Of a stretch of DNA of 64,000 nucleotides, positions 27,201 through 39,181 are shown one piece after another. Under the pieces are notes generated by a model. That model made no database searches and was not told the DNA's origin. It saw only the letters and a program-made list of their open reading frames with translations. Position 1 is the stretch's first letter. Each line of letters opens with the position of its first letter. Origin of the DNA: Eudorina sp. 2006-703-Eu-15 (Eukaryota > Chlorophyta > Chlorophyceae > Chlamydomonadales > Volvocaceae); contig BDSI01000065.1 of NCBI GenBank assembly GCA_003117195.1, positions 100,001 to 164,000 of the forward strand, written 5' to 3'. A program made the translations under genes and the position numbers.

Positions 27201-27372
27201 GGTATGAACCTGCGCCGCGTGTGATGAACCTCCGTTGCACCCCCACGGCGTCCTCCACCTCCACGTCCTCAGGTGCCCGGCCTCGCGCTGGTGGCCGCGC
27301 TGCGGAACGCCTCCAACACCAACTTCGTCGCCACGTACCTGGAATACGTGAGTCCAATCCCACCGCCGCTCT

Positions 27373-27458
<86 letters not shown>

Positions 27459-30400
27459 TGCACCTGCCTTTGTGGGCCTCTGTCTCTGCGGGTTTCGTAC
27501 TTGTAAGGCCGCCTTCACCTAAAAGCCGCGAGGTAGCTTGGTCTCCAGTCCCTAGTGGGTGCGGCTCTGCACTAGCTACATGTTCCCCTGCCATCGAACC
27601 CATGCTGCTCGGCGCCTCCCTGACGCCCCTAACTCTCAACCCCGCAGCCCAACGTCAACCTGGGGATCGACAGCATTGCGGCCTTCTCTGGTACGGGTCC
27701 TCTGTACGACGGCCGTATCAAGCCCGACATCGTGGCGCCGGGTACCTCGCTGATTTCGGCCGACGGCTCCCTGCTGAATGGCGACGCCACCAGTAAGCCT
27801 ACCTCGGACAATGCTGTCCAGAGTCAACTGGTGTATGATGGGTTGAATGAATGAAAGAATGAACGTGAATGTGATGTGAGGGTGCTGAGTGGTGGTGTGT
27901 TGGTGCCCATTCGTGTGGAGTACAAAACCGCTGTGTGTGTTGCCCCGACCCGATCCCCGGACCTGCCGCCTGACACTCGACGTCGTCCCTCGGCCCCGCA
28001 GGCAGCACCTGCAGCCGCGACACCATTCCGATGTCGGTGAGTGCGTCCGTCCGTCCGTCCGTCCGTCCGTCCATCGGTCCTTCTGTCCGTTTGTCCGTCT
28101 GTCCTTCCCTCCCCGAGGTGGATGTAACAGTGCGTGTGCACGTCAGTTTGCTCTCAGCCCCCTGGGTTGTACTCGTGCTTATGGTGGTCATGCTCATGCA
28201 AATGCAAATGCTCATGCTTGTCGCTCCCACGGTCTGCCTGTCTGTCCGCCTGCCTGCAGGGGACCTCCATGGCGACCCCGCTGGTGGCCGGCCACCTGGC
28301 CCTCGCCCGCCAGTACTTCCGGGACGGCTACTACCCCGCCGGCGCCACCACTGACCTGACCTCCACGCCCTTCGAGCCGTCTGGCATGCTCCTCAAGGTG
28401 GGAGGTGCTGCTGCTGCTGCTGCTGCGGACGTGCTGCGGACGTGCTGCGGACGTGCTGCGGTGCAGCGTGCATGCCTGCCCCCTCCCCATCACATTCTTA
28501 GCGGTGCAAACCAGCGCTGCCGACGGCGCGCACACGCGCGGCATGCACCCTGCCCTCTTGTGCGGTGGCGGCGCGCGCGCGCGCGCGGCGTGTACCCATC
28601 CCGATCATTTTTGCCGCCTCCCAACGCCGGCATTCGTCCCGCAGGCGGCGGCCATCACCAGCGGCAGGTCCCTGGCGGGCGGCCTGGCGACCAACGTGGG
28701 GCGGGTCATGGCGCAGGCGCCCGACGGCCTGCAGGGCTGGGGCCGCCTGGACCTCAGCAGCGTGCTGCCGCTGCCGGGCTTCACCGATCCCAACTTCCGG
28801 GTGGCGGTGGCGGACTTCGGCACCATCGCTGACGGCGAGTTCGTGTTCATGCGGGGCATCCGCGCCACCGGCACCGGGTGAGGACATCTAGGGTTTGTTG
28901 CTAAAGTTTAGATCGTCTAGGGCTTCAGCAGGAGACTTCTCGGATCCTGGATCTCGGATCCAGGAACTCCTAGAGCTTTTCAAGGACTCCCGCCGACCCG
29001 ACGTTGTAATCCCTCAAGCTACGGTACGCGCACCACGCGCCGCCTCCTGTTGCTTACCTACTCACCTACTCAGCTACTCACCTCGACGCCATGTGGCGCG
29101 GCGCACCGCCGCGTCTTCTGCCCCGCCCCGCCCCGCCCCGCCCCGCCCCGCCCCGCCCCGCCCCGCCGCCAGGCCCATCACCGCCACGCTGGTGTGGCAC
29201 GACTTCCCCGGCAGCGGCATGACCACCCGCGACCTCATCAACGACCTGGACTTCGGCTACCAGATCAACCCGCAGGCCCCCTCCAACGCCTTCCTGCAGA
29301 CCCGCGCGGACTCATCCAACAATGTGGAGCGCATCGAGCTGCGCAGCCTCAACGCCCGGGACAACATCACCTTCGTGGTGCAGGGCAAGGCCATCCGCCA
29401 CACGCTGCTCACCTCGCCGGACGCGCAGCTGCCGCAGCGCTGGTCCGTGGTGGTGGCGGGCCACTTCACGGGCACGCTCCGCACGCTCTTCAACCCGATG
29501 GTGGCCCGAGGTTCCCGCGTGCCGGTAAGAAGGCTCGAGCGAGCGTGCCGTGAATTTGGCGGTACGGCAGTCGGTACGGCAGACAACATTGACGCGTGGC
29601 TCCTGACGGGCGGGCTCCTTGACCCGCATCTCGGCCGTGTGCATTTCCAGATTTTCACCCTAGCATTGACCCTTGGGAATAGCAGAATGAGGAGCGCAAC
29701 AACAACAAGATTTTGTCTTGCTGGCGCACCGGCCCGTGTCGCGCATGCCGGCCATACATGATGGCCCACGCACCCACCTCAACTGCCCGGGTTCGCTCCG
29801 CCGTTTCCCCCGTTCCCTCCTCCCACAGGATCGCGCCCTGATACAGCTGAGCAACAACACCTGCCTGACGGTCGTCGGCGCCAACGTGGTGTTCAACGGC
29901 ACCGCCGGCACTTGCACGACCAGCAACGCCGTGTTCAATTTCATAGAGGAGGTCGACCCCGCCACCGGCGGTTACGTGTACCGCATCCGCGACACCGCCA
30001 CCTTCCGCTGCCTGGGCATGTCCTCCAACACCACTGGCCAGCGGCCCACCTTTACCACCTGCAGCAACTCGTCCGCGATCCAGCGTTGGGTGGTGTACGT
30101 CAACCCGTACATCGATGGCGTCGGGTGAGTGTCGGTGAGGGAGGGAGCGAGGCTAGGGTTTTGGGGGCTAGGGTTTTGGGTTTGTCCATGTGAACCCACA
30201 GCTCAAAAAAGAAGAAGAGTTCCCTTCCTTGCACTCGCTGCACATTGGTAGTCTTACGTATGAGGCGGCGGCGGTGGCGGTGTTGTTTTGCCGCGTACTT
30301 GGATCACCCCTCACCCGCCACCCTGAAAAAGACACCGCCTGACAAGCTGACATGTGTGATACAATGTCGCTGCCGTTTTGATCTCGTCACGGCCATGCCT

Positions 30401-33400
30401 GGCGCCGCGGCACGCAGGACCGTCTACTCCCTGGTGCCCTGGATCTTCTCCGGGCCCCGGCTGGACGATCGCCGCTGCCTCCGGGCCAACAACGGCATCC
30501 TGCAGCTCCAGGCCAACTGCACCGACGACGACGCACTGCAGGCCTTCCGCCTCGCCCGCCCCACCATTACCGTCGCGGTGCCCAGCTCGCCGCCGCCGCC
30601 GCCGGCGGCCTCGCCGCCGCCGCCGCTGCCCGCCGTACAGCAGCAATGGTACCCCTTCCCGCTCACCTTCCGCACCGACTTCTACCCCGTCAACGGCCAG
30701 GCCAACTACTACGACTACGACTACGCTGACGACTCTAACCGCGACGCCGTCACCACCTACTCCAACCTCGATCTCGTCGTGGCGTGGAGCTGGAACGGCA
30801 GCAACTACATCGTCGGCATCGACACCTTCCTCGCGTACGACAACCGGACGTCCGTGGCGGGCGCCGCGCACGGCGGCGACAACATCCTGTACGGCACGAT
30901 GTTCGAGGAGGTTCACTGGCAGCTCGGGTACGTGCCGCCGCCGACGGTGTACTACATCTGCGTCAACTGGCGCAAGGCGGAGACGCAGCAGATGCAGGTG
31001 AAGCTGACGGTCTTCAAGAACGACCCCGTGGCGTTCGTTGTCAAGACCTTCGACACCAGCGTGCCGATCACCGCCGGTGGGTCCTGCACGCCCGCGAGCA
31101 CCGGCTTCGTCGGCAGCTACGACTTCTCGCAGCCGCCGGCGCTGCCGAGCCCGCCGCCGCCGCCGCCGCCGGTCCTCAACAACTACCCGCTCTTCTTCCG
31201 CGCGGACTGGACGCCGCTGTCCGGCGTGACGAGCCGCGGCAACACGATCGTGGATCTGGATCTCGTTCTCGCCTGGACCATCGCGGGATCGTCGTACGAG
31301 CTCGGGTACGACTACCCGGACAGCGGCGGCGGCCTGTACGGCGGCAACAACGTGCCGGACAACGTCAACTTTGAGTCGTCGTACTGGCCGATGGGCACTG
31401 TGCCGCCGCAGGCAAAGTACGACGTGTGCATCAGGTGGTACGACGAGAAGACGCCGCTGATGGCCATCACGGTCTCAGTGTTCCGTGGGGCCCAGCGGGT
31501 CGCGACGCTCACCCGCAACTGGGATACCACCCTGCCGCGCAGCGACGTGTGCAACGACGCTGCGGTCGGATACATGGGGAGCTACACCCTGGGCCAAGAG
31601 CTACAGCCGTCGCCGCCGTCGCCGCCGGCACCGCCGCGGTCACCGCCCCCTCGCTCGTCACCGCCGCCGCCGCCGCCGCCGTCGCCGCAGCCACCGCTGC
31701 CGTCGTCGCAGCCACCGCCGCCGCCGCCGCCGTCGCCGACGCCGACGCCGCCCGTTGTCACCGCAAGACCCCCTCCGCCGCCATCTCCTTCGCCGCCACC
31801 CCCGTCGCCGTCGCCGCCATCTCCATTGCCGCCACCCCCGCCGCCATCTCCACTGCCGCCACCTCCGCCGCCGGCCCCGCCGCCACCGTCTCCGCCATCT
31901 CCGTCTCCTCCCGCCCAGCGGCCGCCATCACCCCAAACCCCCTCGTCTCCAGCCCCGCCGACACCCAACCCGCTGCCTCCGCCTCCGCCTCCGCCGTCAC
32001 CAAACCCACCGCCGCCGTCGCCAGCGCCGCCGGCCCCCAACCCGTCCGTACCGCCGCCGCCACCGCCTGCGCAGCCGCCGCGCCAGCCGCCGCCGCCGCC
32101 AGTTGATGTCTCGAGCCGTTGCCTGGACAGCCTGCCGTCGCCCTCCAGCCTGTTCAGCCTTTACTTCCGTACCATGTGGTCCGACAGCCTTGGTAAGTGT
32201 TTGTACACGGTTTCAATTGGTCGCATTAGTTTGTGTCGCTGATGTATATCTCAAATCTTCGGGCGCTTGATCCATGGATACGGCATCCTTGTTGGAACCG
32301 GTTACATCATTTATTAGTGCCGTTCGTCCTGACTCTGCCGTACAATGAGAAGGTGCGGCGGGATTCCAGACCACCGTTTGGCGTTGGCCCCAACCGGGCG
32401 ACCGGTAACACAACCACCTCCATTCAACTGGAAAGCTGGAAAGCTGATTTAATCGTGTATATGCCTGTATTGGTGCAGGGCCCGCCGCCAGCGCTTCCTA
32501 CGACTGGGACATGGTGGTTGCCTGGACTGCCAACGGCCTGCCGTACGAGATCAGCACGTACGACAAGAACGTGGGCGGCGGTGTGCACGGCGGCGACAAT
32601 GCCATCCTGGCCAACAGGCCCAACGGCGAGGTACGTACGGCGAACTGTACGGCGAACAGTACGGCCCAGCCACGTGTCCGTAATAACTCGACGGACCGGC
32701 TGTCGGGTGCCTGCCAGCCTGCCTGTCTGTCTGCCCCGTGCCGACGTGTATACGGCAGCGGGGGGACAGCGATGCAGCCTCCGCATGCCCCCCTCGAAAA
32801 TATGGTCGCCATCAAGTGTCGTTAGGCAGCCGTTTCACGGGCCCACAACGCAGCATGGAAACCCTCGCTGCCCCTGCCCCCATGACCTCAACCAACCCCG
32901 AAGCCCTTGAACCCATTAGGGGTCGGCGTGTCCGTGGCTGCCCCGAAACCCTCCTCGCCCCGCGTCACCCTCCTGCTGCTCCTCCTCGCCCGCCTCCGCC
33001 TGCCCCTGCTCCTTGCTCCGCGCAGGTGGTCTTCTGGCCCACGGGTCTGACGGGGGTCCAACCGCAATCAACCGACTACCACGTGTGCGTCCGTTGGTAC
33101 CAGGCGGGCGCCCTCAACGTCACCCTAACCGTCTCCATAGGACCCAACCTGGTCAAGACCATCACGTCGTACTGGGCGAGCAACAACGTCTTCAGCAAGC
33201 TCTGCGCGCCGGGCGCCTTCGGGTACGTGGGCACCTACACGTACGGCACCAATACGACAGCCGCCGGCGGGTCGTACATTGTTGCCGAGCCGGAAGTCCA
33301 GCACCTGGTGGGCGACGTGACGGCGAACCGCGTCGCGAGCGTCGAGCGGTTCGACGCTGCGGCTCTGCTGTCGAGCCTCGACAGCGCCGACGCCGCCACC

Positions 33401-33667
33401 GCCAGCGCTGCCACCGCCACCGCCAGCGCTGCCACTGTCACCGACGCTGCTTCAACCGGCAGCGCATCGCAGGCGGCCTCCTCCGAGAGCGCGACCGCGC
33501 CTCGCGGCGCCAGCGGGTCGCCGGGCGTGAACCCATGGGTCGTTGCCGTGGCCGCGGCCGCGGCCATCACATCCGGAGTCGCCATCGGCGCTGTCGCAAC
33601 GGTCGTTGCGCTCCGATGGAATCAAGCGCGGCCACGCCGCGATGAACAGCTGCTCGGCGGGCGGTGA
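20292..33667 (+). CDS. Subtilase A: giant membrane-anchored subtilisin-like (S8) protease
   Basis: Complete 22-exon model, 1994 residues, frame verified at every GT-AG junction: 20292-20428, 21706-21866, 22208-22344, 22699-23235, 23784-23895, 24307-24398, 24823-24976, 25268-25476, 25693-25887, 26100-26216, 26451-26507, 26758-26991, 27273-27347, 27648-27792, 28002-28036, 28260-28397, 28645-28877, 29173-29524, 29829-30124, 30418-32192, 32479-32630, 33026-33667. Signal peptide ends near LSEAQ. Catalytic residues: Asp395 (VTDQG), His458 (SHGTHV), oxyanion Asn562 (AAGN), Ser802 (GTSMATP). A PA-like insert (about 637-714) lies between Asn and Ser. Then come a beta-sandwich, a QxW-type Cys region (about 1040-1140), two DLD..VVAW domains, a Pro/Ser-rich linker (about 1535-1700), a third such domain, an Ala/Ser stretch, TM helix about 1953-1977 and a short basic tail. 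The protease is therefore likely extracellular and membrane-tethered. Sporangin/VheA-like hatching enzymes are plausible relatives (inference). The first algal TGTAA signal downstream is at 35285. Confidence 0.92.
21157..21218 (+). repeat. (CAG)n trinucleotide array in subtilase A intron 1
   Basis: About 20 CAG units interrupted twice by TAG. It lies in the intron between exon 1 (ends 20428) and exon 2 (starts 21706), so the glutamine/serine runs in the ORFs across it are not coding. Confidence 0.9.
23446..23668. repeat. 9-bp minisatellite in subtilase A intron 4
   Basis: About 24 near-perfect copies of GGTCTCTAG. Because the unit is 9 bp, one minus-strand frame is fully open and reads (LET)n. 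It lies entirely between exons 22699-23235 and 23784-23895 of a gene on the other strand, so it is not a gene. Confidence 0.97.
26325..26380. repeat. Short 15-bp direct repeats in subtilase A intron 10
   Basis: Three to four copies of a unit near CCCACGGGTCGGATC, the last ones degenerate. Confidence 0.75.
27372..27454. repeat. (TC)n microsatellite in subtilase A intron 13
   Basis: About 40 uninterrupted CT dinucleotides starting 25 bases after the donor of the exon ending at 27347. Confidence 0.97.
29119..29166. repeat. (CCCCG)n pentamer array ending at a splice acceptor
   Basis: Nine copies of CCCCG run directly into the acceptor CCGCCAG of the exon starting at 29173, so this array serves as, or replaces, the polypyrimidine tract. 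Confidence 0.92.
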
Positions 33668-35379
33668 AGGTTGTGTGCACACCCAGGTCCCAGGTCCTAA
33701 GTCCCAGGAAGGACCCTGCATCCGGAAGCGGAACGAGGATGCCTGGGAAGGGATGGGGATGCCGGGCAACGACGATGCGGGGGACCGCTGACGCGGATGT
33801 TTGTACATATGGGGCCCAACTGGAACTGCGAACGCTGGGATACGCGGCCCGTGTGTCCGTGTGCCTGTGCGTGGGTGTGGGGGTGGTGTGTGCGCGTGTG
33901 TGTGTGTACAAGGAAATTCGAGTCGATGCGTGAGTATGACTTGAGTATATGTGTATGTCTATGTGTGTGTGTGTGTGTGTGCGTGTCGTTACATATCTGA
34001 CCGGGCCTTAAGCTGGCCAAGGGCTATTAACCCAGCCCAAAACGGGAAGACCGCCGGCATATGTGTGCGTGTGTGCGTGTGTGCGTGTGAGTTTGTGTGG
34101 GGTGGGTTGGCGGGATGGTGTTTCAGGATCGTACATTGTGCGCGCAAGGGTTCCACGTGCCGTATCGCTTAGGAGGTGACGGGGCGATCATCATTGACAG
34201 TGTTTGGGTGAGACAGCTTCCATGGCCTCGCTCGACGAGCGAGGCGGCGGGAAAGGAACGCCGAGAGGAGCGCACGCTGATGCAGGAACAGGATGTGCTG
34301 CAGGATGTTGGGTTGGGTTGGGGAAGACGCAAGGGGTTGCGTATCGGCCGGGGCCTCGTTTGGTGAAACGGCATGGCAGGATGGCAGGGCCGGCGAGGGT
34401 ATGGAGGTGGGGCTAGGGGCGCTGCTGGCTGGGGATCCTAGGAGAGAAGTGGGACGGCTTGTGGTTGGATGGGATGGGTGTTTGCGACGGAAAATGATTT
34501 TTCCTTCTTATCTCTTTCTTCTTCATCGCTTATGGTTTGGAGTTGCGGGCGGCTGAGGTCGCACAAATCGGGCGGCTTCGGAAGGAGGGAAGCCGGGGGG
34601 ATCGTTCTGTCGGGCTGTGCTGTGCTGTGCTGTGCTGTGCCGCCGCTATAAGCAGCACGTGGCGACACGAGCCGTGTGGCCAGGGTTTGACGACGGCACA
34701 GCACCCAACGATAGCGATGCCCGCGCATGCACTAAAACTAAGAATGTACGGCGGTCAACAGAGATGTCGTACTGCAACGCGCGCTTCGGACGACGGAGAA
34801 CAATTGATTCTGACCTCTCGTCATAATTTATCGCTGCTGCTCTTCCTTTGAACTGGCACTAATAGCTGCCACGCGGACGAGTGCGGCAGGCAGTTGGGGC
34901 CTGTCGCACACGAAGCGGGGGTGTGCACGGTTCCTGACGTACGACAGACAGTTGAGGTTTCATAGATCCTCAACGGGCCGCCGTACACATTCAAAAAGAC
35001 GTATTTGCGATTGCCGTGCGCGGGCAGTCGCCATGCGTTGGCCTAGTGTGTGGTTCGAGTCGCCGCCCCCTGCACGCAGAAGACGGGCTGCCTGTGAAAC
35101 AGTCTGTGATATAGCTTTGAACGGCCCTAACTGGGCACGGACTTAGTTGCTGCGCGCATCTGTTGGCGGCGGCACGCGGTATCGCATCTATCTATCTATC
35201 TTTCTAGTGATAATGTACCTAGCGCACAGAAACGAATCTAGCTGGCTAGCCCGGCAGCTACGCAGGTACGGCTGAGAGCCGCCGTGTAATTGAGCCGCCG
35301 GTCATCATGAGTCGAGTCCCTCCTCCTCCTCCTCCGCTATTGTTCCGCAGCATGTACCGATGTATGCATATTTAACTGT
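33668..35379. other. 3' flank of subtilase A
   Basis: No gene is supported here. It contains TG/CA-rich microsatellites (about 33860-34100) and probably the long 3' UTR of subtilase A. The first TGTAA on the plus strand, the usual polyadenylation signal in chlamydomonadalean algae, is at 35285-35289, about 1.6 kb after the stop. That would be a long UTR, so an alternative signal may be used. Confidence 0.35.
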
Positions 35380-35659
35380 GTACATGTGCAGACGTTCCCG
35401 TACCCACTAGAAAGAATGAATGCACGTCACAGCGGGCCCCAAAAAGGGATCAACGGCGTATACCGGTACCAGGGCAAGGCCCAGCACCGAGAAGGCGGCA
35501 AGACACCTCAACGCCGCGAACAAGGAGCAACAACAGAGGGCCATGACCCCACCCAGACAGCCACCACGGCAGGCAGAGGTGCACGGAGGGGCAACACTAC
35601 TGCCAGAGGGATGGGCACAGCAGCAGCGGTCAGGATCGCAAGACTTGCATGGATTAAGC

Positions 35660-35766
35660 CAAGCACGGCAAGCACGGGGGATATAAAGAAACAGCCCAGA
35701 CACACCCAGCCCAAGCACGGGGGATAAAAAGAAACAGCCCAGATACACCCGGCCCAAGCACGGGGG
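35660..35766. repeat. Tandem repeat of about 43 bp
   Basis: Two and a bit copies of a unit beginning GCACGGGGGAT and containing AAAGAAACAGCCCAGA. It lies at the presumed 3' side of the minus-strand LINE fragment. Confidence 0.85.
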
Positions 35767-36039
35767 AGGACGCCCAGTCGCCCACACAGGCCCTCACAGG
35801 CACCCCACCCTCTCGAGGTCTTGGAAGACCCACGCCTGGCTCGTGACAGTGCCCAGCTACCGCTAGTGGAGCAACCCGCATCCGAACGACACATCGTGCC
35901 CAATAAACAAAGTACTAACGGAAGTCCGGCCCCCGACAGCGGCTGAGGGCAGGCCAGGTCCCCGACATGGGCCACGGGTAGGTGAACGGAATCCGTTCAG
36001 AGGACGGGGCGCCCGTGCCTCAGCCCTCAGGAGCAGGCC

Positions 36040-36612
36040 CTGCACATCGCAAGACTCCCCCCGATACTTTCAAAAAGGGGTGGAATGGGCCCACCGAGGT
36101 CCACGCACGTCGCGGGAGGTCCAACTGGGCAAACCCATGTTGGGCAAACCCATGATGGCGCCCCCGAAGTCGGCGACCGCCCGCACGCCGTCCCCCTTGC
36201 TCTGCCAACTTCTGCCCCTACGACACAGTCGGAACCTGACAGGGCGCTGTCCGCCGCAGGGCGGCCGCCATGAATCGGCGGCCAGTCTGCATGGCCGCGA
36301 CCGCCCACACCACCACATCCCAGACAATTTGCTCCACGGGCGGCGGGGGCTCCGCCAGCCGAACATGCACCCTACGTAACCGGCCCGCCCCTGAGCGAGA
36401 TTCCATCTGACCCACCACCGCTTGGGCCACCAGACACGTCCAGAAATGGTGCTGGCGGGGTGTGTCTCCCCTCCCGCCGTCCACCGGGTACCCGCCGCAC
36501 CCACACCGCGCCACCCTCGCGTGCCGCATATGGGAGTTGCGCAACAGAGGGATGCCGTCGATCGTAAGGCGCCAAAATGCCAGGTTGGGGCAATCACTTT
36601 CATGGGGTAATC
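36040..36612 (-). mobile_element. Decayed LINE-type retroelement 3' fragment (zf-RVT-like)
   Basis: On the minus strand one frame reads LAFWRLTIDGIPLLRNSHM, then RCGCGG and about 17 residues later RQHHFWTC. This Cys-x-Cys ... His-His-Phe-Trp-x-Cys arrangement is typical of the zinc-binding module that follows reverse transcriptase in plant and algal LINEs. Downstream, a different frame continues with AVADFGGAIMGLP and HSTPF, so at least one frameshift or stop separates the parts. No reverse transcriptase or endonuclease domain is visible upstream, so this is a 5'-truncated dead copy. Confidence 0.5.
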
Positions 36613-39181
36613 ACTTTCATGTTTTGCAGGTCATGCAGGTCGGGCGAGGTGGCGCGGGCGACGATGAAAACCCTAGACAATGCCTACTAGACTACATGTC
36701 TACGGTATGTAACGATAGACGGTAGCGTACCTACTAGACATGTTACCTATGTACCGAATGCACACGAGTCATTACGTACATTTATTAATTTTGTTACAGC
36801 GGACTGCGGCTGTCATCGATGACCGGGTCATCGGTGAGGGCCGCAGCCCAGTACATTCTATGTCCTGAGCAAGGTGCTGCAAGACTCCACACATCGACGG
36901 TTCCTCAGCCTTTGTTGACCCCAGCCTTGTGGCTGAAATGTACGGCAGGGTGTTACGATGTGAGTGACTCGCCGTACGAGTGCCGTACGGTCGAGTACTT
37001 GGCGGGGCCTATAGCCGGGCCGGCTCCAGTTGCTTGCTCCATGTTAACAGGCACCTTTCGCTAGCCAGCGAATAAGCCCAAGAAACCAAGGAAACAGGTC
37101 CCAGGGCCGAGTACCGGGGGTCGGGTCAGGTGCCAGGGGTCGGGTCGAAGGGGCCGGGTCGGGTCCTAGGGGTCGGGTCCTAAGGGTCGGGTCAACAGGG
37201 AAACAGTGGCGGCGGGTGAATATTGGAACCACTGAAGTGTAACAGTTAGAGATGCACGAATCAAGTGATGAGGCGTGATCGACTGCTTACAGTCTCCTTG
37301 TTCTCCATCCGAGCGTTGCACATTTGCGAGCTACATGAGCATCTATCCCCTCACGGCGAGCAGCCGGCCGCTATCCTTTGTAGGCGAGTAGTAGCAGTGC
37401 GCGACAAGTCGATTGACCCGTGCGTCCTGTCTTCTCAACTCTCAACAACCCGGTGTCCGCGTGGAATTGCGGGTGGCACACGCGCGGTACGGCAGACCGT
37501 ACGTACAGGCGTTTTGACCCCAACCTGGCGCACGTGGGCGCGTGTCCGCCGCACGCTCTCGCCCAAATGCCGGCTGAGGGCTGCGAGCTGCGAGCTGACG
37601 CCGCTGCGCTTTTACTCGGGCCTACCTGTTGCCATGAGCCTGCCGCCGGTGGAGACCGTACCGGTACGACCGGGGGTTCCCGTCCTGCGGATTCAACCGT
37701 TCCAACCGTTTCCAACCGTCTACGCAGCGCGCGTTCCGCAAAGATAGACGCCCTGCACATGCCCTGCCCTGCACCATCCGGTGAGCCCACCACCAACCGA
37801 ATCGACACCGGGACGTTTGCACGCGGCGGGTTACATCAGGTCGCCATCGCCATCGCGAGCATTAGCATTATGTACCATGAAACACTGCTATATAGAGCAG
37901 CTTGACGCCACGCACGCCTATTGATTTGAGCTATATCAGGTTGTCGAGTGTCGGGTCCTCCGTCAGCCAATGGGTAGGTGGCAGCTAGCGTTGTCAATTG
38001 TCGCCAGGACCAACATGCGTGCACGCACTTCCGGGAACGAATCTATCTTGGCGCCGCATGCATCGGTCGGGTCGGAACGAATCCATTCATTCGTTTGGTC
38101 GATCGTCGGGATCAGGTCAACATAAATCGCGGCGCAGACATGCGACGCATGTGTGTAGGGTAGTGGCGGCGGCGGCGCGATGTACGGCAGGCGAAATGGT
38201 GGAATGCGGGGTCCGTACAACACAAAGTACCAATTGCAGGTACCGCCTATATAAAGTAAATAATCAAGAGCCCGCCCGCCGCCGCCAGCAAATCCGATTC
38301 ATCTAACACCAGCAGCGCGGACCCGCCGCGCCGGCTGGCCACTGCGTCCCTCCTCCGTCGTTCTAACCTTACCGCGGATCCAAAACCAATCAAGCAAGGC
38401 TCCGCGCCCAGCATCAGCGGTGCCGTCCCTCCGCATCACGCCTGATTATATCTTTCCTCAAGACGAATCAATGCCCGCTTAGTTTTGTCACGGGCTGGGG
38501 TTTAAATGTAGCAAACATGCACCTTAAGCCTGCGTTGCGTGTCAAAATGCCGACGACAGCGAGGACGTCCCCAAGCCTGCGTTGGGTCCCTTCCATTCCT
38601 CTCTCTTCTCTCCCCCTCTGGCCGCCGCCAGAGCGATTCTCCATCTCTATCCACCTATGTGTATGTGTGCAACTGCTGATGACGGCACGTGCGAACGCAC
38701 GTCATGCGCAGCCCCAAGGCATACATCACAGGCACCACGGACGCAGCCGCGCTGATGCACATGCACACAAACACTCACGTGCACCCTCTTGTGGGACCCC
38801 GCAGCACCGCGCAGCCGATCCACGCTCAGACGAAGGCTGCATGCGCGCACGCGACATGGCATCAGCGGTTGGTAGTTGTTGCTGGTGATGGGTGGCTGCT
38901 GCATGCTGCCGCCCCAGCTTCTAGGGTGTCCCACCTCCTCCTCCCCGATCGCTCCCTCCAGCACCAACCATGCCTGCTGCACGCCGCCCACATGCACACC
39001 CCACACTGCGGCGGCCTCCGTGCTGGACGCCAGGACGTCTCCCCTGGAAGGACCCCCAAAGGACAAATAATCTATTTGTTGGTTCCTACTTCGCACCCCT
39101 ACCCCTACCCCTACCCCTACCCCTAGCCCCTACCCCAAACTCCCACACGCACAGACGCACCCACCACTGCCATGCGCACTA
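36613..39181. other. Intergenic region between the two subtilase 3' ends
   Basis: No gene is supported. It includes GGGTCGGGTC-type short repeats (about 37100-37195) and ORFs without domains. Reading minus-ward from the stop of subtilase B, the first TGTAA polyadenylation-type signal is at 37831-37835 (TTACA on the plus strand). Confidence 0.4.

Noticed and set aside
27147..27639. RERERE-type ORF
   Set aside because: It is a translation of the (TC)n microsatellite in intron 13 of subtilase A.
31485..32270. Arg-rich and Ala-rich ORFs overlapping the Pro-rich linker
   Set aside because: They are alternative frames of the real coding exon 30418-32192 of subtilase A.
37265..37747. 160-codon plus-strand ORF
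   Set aside because: No domain or splice support; overlapping open frames exist on the other strand, as expected in GC-rich intergenic DNA.
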